A DNA stretch of 64,000 bases from Burkholderia cepacia (GTDB taxonomy: Bacteria > Pseudomonadota > Gammaproteobacteria > Burkholderiales > Burkholderiaceae). Positions within the stretch are counted from its first letter, which is position 1, and the number at the start of each line of letters is the position of its first letter. Both the position numbers and the translations under genes were made by a program. Below are positions 59,106 through 64,000 of the stretch, one piece after another. Location of the stretch: NCBI RefSeq assembly GCF_001039005.1, contig NZ_LDWR01000011.1:62001-126000 (forward strand). Direction: 5' to 3'. The notes under the pieces are model-generated. The model was not told the DNA's origin. It made no database searches and saw only the letters and a list, made by a program, of their open reading frames with translations.

Positions 59106-59753
59106 ATGACCAAACTCACCGCCCGTCAGCAGCAAGTGTTCGACTTGATCCGTCGCGCGATCGAACGCTCCGGATTCCCGCCCACCCGCGCCGAGATCGC
59201 GGCCGAACTGGGCTTCAGCTCGCCGAATGCGGCCGAGGAGCACCTGCGCGCACTGGCGCGCAAGGGCGTGATCGAGTTGGCCGCCGGCGCGTCGCGCGGC
59301 ATCCGCCTGCTCGGCCTCGAAGATTCCCCGCACCAGTTCACGCTGCCGCATGCCGGCCTGATGCAGCTGTCGCTGCCGCTCGTCGGCCGCGTCGCGGCCG
59401 GTAGCCCGATCCTCGCGCAGGAGCACATCTCGCAGCATTACGCGTGCGATCCCGCGCTGTTCTCCAGCAAACCCGATTACCTGCTGAAGGTGCGCGGCCT
59501 GTCGATGCGCGACGCCGGCATTCTCGACGGCGACCTCCTCGCGGTGCAGAAGCGCACGGAAGCGAAGGACGGCCAGATCATCGTCGCGCGTCTCGGCGAC
59601 GACGTCACGGTCAAACGCCTGATGCGCCGGCCGGGCGGTCTCGAGCTGATCGCGGAGAACCCCGATTACGAAAACATCTTCGTCAAGGCCGGCAGCGCGG
59701 AATTCGCGCTGGAAGGCATCGCCGTCGGGCTGATCCGATCCGGCGAACTCTGA
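59106..59753 (+). CDS. lexA: LexA repressor
   Basis: 215-residue SOS repressor with autoprotease. The N-terminal winged helix is [15 protein letters not shown] through [13 protein letters not shown]. The self-cleavage Ala-Gly lies in VAAGSPIL near residue 100; the catalytic serine is in [12 protein letters not shown] and the lysine in [10 protein letters not shown]. Two SOS boxes precede it. Two further genes follow with gaps of 25 and 29 nt and may share its transcript. Confidence 0.95.
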   Translation: MTKLTARQQQVFDLIRRAIERSGFPPTRAEIAAELGFSSPNAAEEHLRALARKGVIELAAGASRGIRLLGLEDSPHQFTLPHAGLMQLSLPLVGRVAAGSPILAQEHISQHYACDPALFSSKPDYLLKVRGLSMRDAGILDGDLLAVQKRTEAKDGQIIVARLGDDVTVKRLMRRPGGLELIAENPDYENIFVKAGSAEFALEGIAVGLIRSGEL

Positions 59754-59778
59754 CATTCCGTCTCGTTAGGAGAACATC

Positions 59779-60114
59779 ATGGAACGCCTTGCCCGCCTGC
59801 TGCCTTTCCGTCAATTCGGTCGCCTGCGCCATCTGCGCGGCCGCACGCCCTGCGCACCGCTGTCCGCGGCGGCGCCTGTGGAAGAAGAAGTCGCAGTCGA
59901 ACGGCAGGCGTCGCTGCTGCCGTCAGCGCTTCCCGCCTTCGCGCGGGTATCGCTGAACGCCGGTCTGAATCACGCGGAACCTGCGCGCCGCGCGCCGGTG
60001 CGCGTCTATCACGGCCGTTCGCGCCTGATCATGGTCGGCACGATCGATGCCGTGTGCCGGATGATCGATCGCTGCATTGCAGAGGAACGATCGGCCACGC
60101 CAGGCGGTCTCTGA
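59779..60114 (+). CDS. Unknown protein in the lexA operon
   Basis: 111-residue protein I do not recognise. It begins 25 nt behind lexA with a strong ribosome site (TTAGGAGAA), so it is a real gene and probably SOS-controlled. The N-terminal third is basic (RFRHLRGRTP-like, rich in R and L) and the centre is acidic and alanine-rich. The C-terminus (YHGRSRLIMVGTIDAVCRMIDRCI) is the most structured part, with two cysteines. No signal peptide or membrane segment. Its place suggests a small damage-response factor, but this rests on context only. Confidence 0.72.
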   Translation: MERLARLLPFRQFGRLRHLRGRTPCAPLSAAAPVEEEVAVERQASLLPSALPAFARVSLNAGLNHAEPARRAPVRVYHGRSRLIMVGTIDAVCRMIDRCIAEERSATPGGL

Positions 60115-60143
60115 TTGCGGAACATTCCCGCACCGGAGGCAAC

Positions 60144-60845
60144 GTGACTGGATCTTCGGGCCGCGCATGGCGGCTCAAACCCCTGCTGATCGCCGTGCTG
60201 GCCGTCGCCGTCATGGCGGCGATCGGCTATGCATATGCGTCGCCGTACGTCGCGCTCGGCCGCCTGAAATCGGCGATCGATACGCGCGATGCGCAGGCCA
60301 TCAGTGAATATGTCGATTTTCCGTCGCTGCGCATCAGTCTGAAGCAGCAGGTCACGGAAGAGTTGATGCGCCGGATCGACGCGGTGAAGAAGAACAATCC
60401 GTTCGCGGTGATTGGCGCGCTGATCGGGTCCGCGCTGATCGGCCCGCTGGTCGATGCGTACGCGACCCCGGAGGGCGTGGCCGCGCTGATGAGCGGCTTG
60501 CCGCCGCGCGGCAATCCGGGCGAGCGTCCGCCCGAATGGTCGAATCTGCCGCAAGGCAATGCGCCGGGCAGCGCACCGGCCGCACCGCCGGCCAATCCGG
60601 CTCCGGCAAGCGCAGCCGTTCCGGGCAGCAACGCGGCCACCGCGGCTGCGTCATCGTCGGCACCGGCCAGTCCGGGCGATGCAACGCATCCGCCGCACCA
60701 GCAGCAAACCAGTGCCGGCTACCGGAATGTCGACGAATTCGTCGTGACCTATCAGCGAAGCGCCGACGGCACACGCTATGCGGCGATATTCCACCGCTTC
60801 GGCCTGTTCTCGTGGAAGCTGTCCGCGATCGACCTGCATGCGTAG
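60144..60845 (+). CDS. DUF2939 membrane-anchored protein
   Basis: 233-residue DUF2939 protein of unknown function. A GTG start at 60144 has GGAGG directly upstream and follows the previous stop by 29 nt. A single N-terminal membrane segment (about 14-33, LLIAVLAVAVMAAIGYAYA) anchors a periplasmic part. This opens with SPYVALGRLKSAIDTRDAQAISEYVDFPSLR, the family core, runs through an Ala/Pro-rich linker (about 135-190) and ends in a small beta-rich domain. It may be co-transcribed with lexA. Confidence 0.8.
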   Translation: MTGSSGRAWRLKPLLIAVLAVAVMAAIGYAYASPYVALGRLKSAIDTRDAQAISEYVDFPSLRISLKQQVTEELMRRIDAVKKNNPFAVIGALIGSALIGPLVDAYATPEGVAALMSGLPPRGNPGERPPEWSNLPQGNAPGSAPAAPPANPAPASAAVPGSNAATAAASSSAPASPGDATHPPHQQQTSAGYRNVDEFVVTYQRSADGTRYAAIFHRFGLFSWKLSAIDLHA

Positions 60846-60886
60846 CCGGCCGCGGTCGACGCCCGCGCCGCTGATGCGGCGCGGCG

Positions 60887-60913
60887 CCTGACCGGCGCGA
60901 ATCGCCGGTCAGG
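60887..60913. terminator. Hairpin between convergent DUF2939 and universal stress genes
   Basis: CCTGACCGGCG and CGCCGGTCAGG form a perfect 11-bp stem with loop CGAAT between two convergent genes. It has no T-run, so termination may need Rho or the stem may only protect 3' ends. Confidence 0.65.
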
Positions 60914-60932
60914 CCGTCGTCAAGTCATCAGA

Positions 60933-61430
60933 TCATTTGCCGCTCGCCGTAGCCGCTTCACGCTCCCGCGCGATTTCGGCCTTCTGCTCTTGCGCGGACG
61001 AGCACGCAACCAGAATGCTGCAGTTCACGCGGTCGAGCAGTTGCGTATTGCCCGACCCCATCCACCATCTCGACAGCCCGCTACGGCACCGGTGGCCGAC
61101 GACGACGAGGTCAACCTTCAGCTCCGTCGCGAGATTCGCGATTTCGTCGATCGGATAGCCGAACGCGAAATGGCCTTCGGCCTGTACGCCGCGCTCACGC
61201 AGCCAGTTCACGCCTTCCTGCAGGATTTCGCGCGCGGTTTCCTCGAATCGGCCACACGCGACGTCGGTCAGCAAGCCCGCGCTTTGTGCAATGCTCGAAC
61301 GCATGTCGACGACCGACAGCAAATGCGTCTCGGCCTTCAGGTCCATTGCGAGATCGGCGCCGCAACGCAGTGCCTTGCGCCCTTCGAGCGAGCCGTCGTA
61401 ACACAGCAAAATCTTGTTGTAGCTAGCCAT
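60933..61430 (-). CDS. Universal stress protein (UspA family)
   Basis: 165-residue UspA-type protein. The N-terminus NKILLCYDGSLEGRKAL contains the conserved aspartate, and the ATP-binding loop is seen as VVVGHRCRSGLSRWWMGSGNTQLLDRVNCSILV (G-2x-G-9x-G type). It is a single-domain, probably ATP-binding stress protein. It ends in a charged tail (REREAATASGK). Monocistronic. Confidence 0.9.
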   Translation of the reverse strand: MASYNKILLCYDGSLEGRKALRCGADLAMDLKAETHLLSVVDMRSSIAQSAGLLTDVACGRFEETAREILQEGVNWLRERGVQAEGHFAFGYPIDEIANLATELKVDLVVVGHRCRSGLSRWWMGSGNTQLLDRVNCSILVACSSAQEQKAEIAREREAATASGK

Positions 61431-61761
61431 GAAACCTCCCTATCGCGACAACGAGCCTACGCATTCATCATGGTGCGCCGCAATTCAGGACGCAAGGGAT
61501 GGAAAACGCTGATTCGCCCCGCTCGGCGCGTGCGCGATGATGCAGTGCACGATCGGTGCGCGTATGCATCGCACCGTGCAGGCATGCCCTGAAGAGACGC
61601 AGTCGATGCACTAGAATGGCCCGTTCGTACTCCGGCGGGCCATCAGGCGTCGGCCTCGTGCGCTTCGGTCATGCCCATGTGACACGCATTCGCCCGATCC
61701 GTTCGCAAGCCGGCCACGCAGCCGACAGCGGAACGCCTGTGCGCCCGCTCACAATGACAAC
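61431..61761. other. Divergent promoter region between the usp and nodI genes
   Basis: About 330 nt with no supported gene. It should hold the promoters of both genes. GC-rich inverted repeats occur near 61545-61590 (CGGTGCG and CGCACCG among them). No -10/-35 pair stands out. Confidence 0.45.
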
Positions 61762-62682
61762 ATGCCCATGTCCGTCGCACCGATCGATTTACGGAACGTA
61801 GAGAAGCGCTATGGCGACAAGCTCGTCGTCAACGGTCTGTCCTTCAACGTGCAGGCCGGCGAGTGCTACGGCCTGCTCGGGCCGAACGGCGCCGGCAAGA
61901 CCACGACGCTGAAGATGCTGCTCGGCCTCGCGCATCCCGATGCTGGCACCATTTCGCTGTGCGGCGAACCGGTTCCATCACGTGCACGGCATGCGCGCCA
62001 GCGCGTCGGTGTCGTCCCGCAGTTCGACAATCTCGACCCCGACTTCACCGTGCGCGAGAACCTGCTCGTGTTCAGCCGCTATTTCGGGATGTCCGCGCAG
62101 GCTGCCCGTGCGCTCGTGCGGCCGCTGCTCGAATTCGCGAAACTCGAGAACAAGGCCGACGCGAAAGTCGGCGAGCTGTCGGGCGGCATGAAGCGCCGCC
62201 TCACGCTCGCGCGCGCGCTCGTCAACGATCCCGACGTGCTGGTGCTCGACGAGCCGACGACCGGCCTCGATCCGCAGGCGCGGCACCTGATGTGGGAGCG
62301 GCTGCGCTCGCTGCTCGCGCGCGGCAAGACGATCCTGATCACCACGCATTTCATGGAAGAAGCCGAACGTCTGTGCGACCGCCTGTGCGTGATCGAGGAA
62401 GGCCGCAAGATCGCCGAAGGCGCGCCGCACGCGCTGATCGAATCGGAGATCGGCTGCGACGTGATCGAGATCTACGGGCCCGATCCGGCCATACTGCGCG
62501 ACGAGCTGTCGGCGTACGCGAAGCGCACCGAGATCAGCGGCGAGACGCTGTTCTGCTACGTAAGCGACCCTGAGCCGCTCAGCGCGCGGCTCAAGGGTCG
62601 CCCGGGGTTGCGCTATCTGCATCGCCCGGCCAATCTGGAAGATGTGTTCCTGCGGCTCACGGGCCGCGAAATGCAGGACTGA
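61762..62682 (+). CDS. nodI: NodI-type ABC transporter ATPase
   Basis: 306-residue ATPase of the NodI/DrrA class. Walker [12 protein letters not shown] near residue 41, signature [15 protein letters not shown], Walker [15 protein letters not shown]-loop [11 protein letters not shown], and a C-terminal region that resembles NodI. In rhizobia NodIJ exports lipochitin oligosaccharides; in Burkholderia no such compounds are made here, so a lipid or polysaccharide substrate is more likely. A second ATG two codons in is an equal start. The permease follows after 6 nt. Confidence 0.87.
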   Translation: MPMSVAPIDLRNVEKRYGDKLVVNGLSFNVQAGECYGLLGPNGAGKTTTLKMLLGLAHPDAGTISLCGEPVPSRARHARQRVGVVPQFDNLDPDFTVRENLLVFSRYFGMSAQAARALVRPLLEFAKLENKADAKVGELSGGMKRRLTLARALVNDPDVLVLDEPTTGLDPQARHLMWERLRSLLARGKTILITTHFMEEAERLCDRLCVIEEGRKIAEGAPHALIESEIGCDVIEIYGPDPAILRDELSAYAKRTEISGETLFCYVSDPEPLSARLKGRPGLRYLHRPANLEDVFLRLTGREMQD

Positions 62683-62688
62683 GCGATC

Positions 62689-63522
62689 ATGGACGTCCGC
62701 AACTATTCCGCCGCCGCACCGTCGGCACCGCCGCGCGAGTCGCGCTTCGCGATCGCGATGCCCGCGAACGCAACCAACTGGGTTGCCGTCTGGCGGCGCA
62801 ACTATCTGGTCTGGCGCAAGCTCGCGCTCGCGTCGATGTTCGGCAATCTTGCCGATCCGATGATCTATCTGTTCGGGCTCGGTTTCGGGCTCGGCCTGAT
62901 GCTCGGCCATGTCGACGGCGTGTCGTATATCGCGTTCCTCGCGGCGGGCACGGTCGGGTCGAGCGTGATGATGTCCGCGAGCTTCGAGTCGATGTATTCG
63001 GGCTTTTCGCGGATGCACGTGCAGCGCACCTGGGAAGCGATCATGCATACGCCGCTCGCGCTCGGCGACATCGTGCTCGGTGAGATCGTCTGGGGTGCCA
63101 GCAAGGCGATGCTGTCGGGTGTCGCGATCATGCTCGTCGCGGGTGCGCTCGGTTATGCGCGGTTTCCGTCGATGCTCGCGGCGCTGCCCGTGATCGCGCT
63201 CGCGGGCCTCGCGTTTGCGAGCATCGCGATGATCGTCACGGCGCTCGCGCCGTCCTACGATTTTTTCATGTTCTATCAGACGCTCGTGCTGACGCCGATG
63301 CTGCTGCTGTCCGGGGTGTTCTTCCCGATCACGCAGTTGCCGCCGATCGCGCAGCATGCGGCGCATGCGCTGCCGCTCGCGAACGCGGTCGAGCTGATCC
63401 GGCCCGCGATGCTCGGTCGGCCGGCGACGGACGTCGCGCTGCATATCGCGGTGCTCGCCGGCTACGCGGTCGGCGGATTCCTGCTGTCCGCGTGGCTGTT
63501 CCGGCGGCGGATGATGCGCTGA
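62689..63522 (+). CDS. nodJ: NodJ-type ABC transporter permease
   Basis: 277-residue ABC-2 permease of the NodJ family with six predicted membrane segments. Family blocks: [38 protein letters not shown] and [15 protein letters not shown]. The N-terminus is hydrophilic. It forms the membrane part of the exporter with NodI encoded 6 nt upstream. Confidence 0.87.
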   Translation: MDVRNYSAAAPSAPPRESRFAIAMPANATNWVAVWRRNYLVWRKLALASMFGNLADPMIYLFGLGFGLGLMLGHVDGVSYIAFLAAGTVGSSVMMSASFESMYSGFSRMHVQRTWEAIMHTPLALGDIVLGEIVWGASKAMLSGVAIMLVAGALGYARFPSMLAALPVIALAGLAFASIAMIVTALAPSYDFFMFYQTLVLTPMLLLSGVFFPITQLPPIAQHAAHALPLANAVELIRPAMLGRPATDVALHIAVLAGYAVGGFLLSAWLFRRRMMR

Positions 63523-63559
63523 TGGCCGGCGCGCCCTGCGCCGGCTTCACGCGACGACG

Positions 63560-63982
63560 TCACTCGTCGTCGTCGCTCCACGGGATCTCGACGTCGGTCA
63601 GGAACGCGACGGTCGCGAGCGGGCCGCCTTCCTGACGGCCGAGCTTGCCGTCCGCGCGATGCCACTCGACGCGGAATTGCGTGCCCGGATCGTCGGCAAC
63701 CAGATAGACCGTGCGCAGTTCGTCCGCATCGGCTTCGTCCACCGGGCCGTCGAACGACACCAGCATCTTCTGCGGCCACAGGCCGTTGACGGGATCGTAA
63801 ATGCGGTCGCCCTGCGGAATGTCGATGCTGGCTTCGACGCCGATCGTTGAAGAGGCTTCGATGATCATCGTGCCGAGCGCGTTCAGCACGGCAGTTGCCC
63901 GCGCGGAATTGGCCTGGCGGATCGCGAGATCGCCGCGCGTCAGCGCCTTTTCGAGTCGAGGATGGATCTTCGGTTGGGTCAT
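63560..63982 (-). CDS. Unrecognised acidic protein
   Basis: 140-residue protein I cannot place in a family. No signal peptide or membrane segment. The second half is acidic and looks beta-rich (LVSFDGPVDEADADELRTVYLVADD), ending WSDDDE. It runs convergent to nodJ with a 37-nt gap. An ATG at 63982 with a GGAAAA-type site upstream supports the start; the upstream neighbour lies outside the window. Confidence 0.65.
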   Translation of the reverse strand: MTQPKIHPRLEKALTRGDLAIRQANSARATAVLNALGTMIIEASSTIGVEASIDIPQGDRIYDPVNGLWPQKMLVSFDGPVDEADADELRTVYLVADDPGTQFRVEWHRADGKLGRQEGGPLATVAFLTDVEIPWSDDDE

Positions 63983-64000
63983 GCGTTTTCCTGTTTGCTT

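Overview
The window is GC-rich, densely coding chromosomal DNA. Its gene content and order point to a Burkholderia cepacia complex species, most likely chromosome 1 of a B. cenocepacia-like strain. The clearest marker is the ornibactin siderophore locus at 1-12230: the orbS-H-G-C-D-F-B operon, the divergent exporter gene orbE and the NRPS gene orbI, with the order and ATGA/GTGA overlaps expected of this group. No rRNA, tRNA, insertion sequence, prophage or CRISPR array was recognised.

Layout. (1) 1-12230: ornibactin assembly (start of orbI), export (orbE), uptake and iron release (orbB, orbF, orbD, orbC), tailoring (orbG, orbH) and the ECF sigma factor orbS. orbS has a Fur-type promoter, and three TAAAW-N16-CGTC promoters precede orbH, orbE and orbI. 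(2) 12489-12966: two tiny secreted or lipid-anchored proteins and a strong terminator. (3) 13008-17875: a chaperone-usher fimbrial operon (pilin, usher, chaperone, tip-like protein) behind an AT-rich, apparently non-coding region. (4) 18721-25334: an RND multidrug efflux operon (AmrAB-OprA type) with a divergent TetR regulator and a perfect palindromic operator. (5) 25664-30374: an M23 peptidase, a polar amino-acid ABC uptake operon with no ATPase gene, and an alpha/beta hydrolase. (6) 30652-37634: an agmatine/polyamine cluster with three deiminase paralogues (two with Tat signals), N-carbamoylputrescine amidase, a spermidine/putrescine-type binding protein and a divergent LysR regulator. A KgtP-like transporter follows at 37714-39018.

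(7) 39254-44246: the conserved stress operon prkA-yeaH-spoVR. (8) 44792-46555: a chemoreceptor ending in a CheR-docking pentapeptide. (9) 46854-52635: a ribose operon rbsB-A-C-R-K with a LacI-type operator. (10) 52879-53247: a DUF805 membrane protein whose C-terminus looks recently frameshifted by a 13-bp tandem duplication. (11) 53769-58841: the sulfate uptake operon sbp-cysT-cysW-cysA with cysB. (12) 59063-60845: lexA with two SOS boxes, followed by two tightly spaced genes that may form an SOS operon. (13) 60933-63982: a universal stress protein, a NodI/NodJ-type ABC exporter and an unassigned 140-residue protein.

Most operons lie on the minus strand and use 1-11 nt gene overlaps. The least explained content is the doubly Tat-exported deiminase cluster, the small gene behind lexA, the AT-rich fimbrial upstream region and a possible small RNA next to the efflux regulator.
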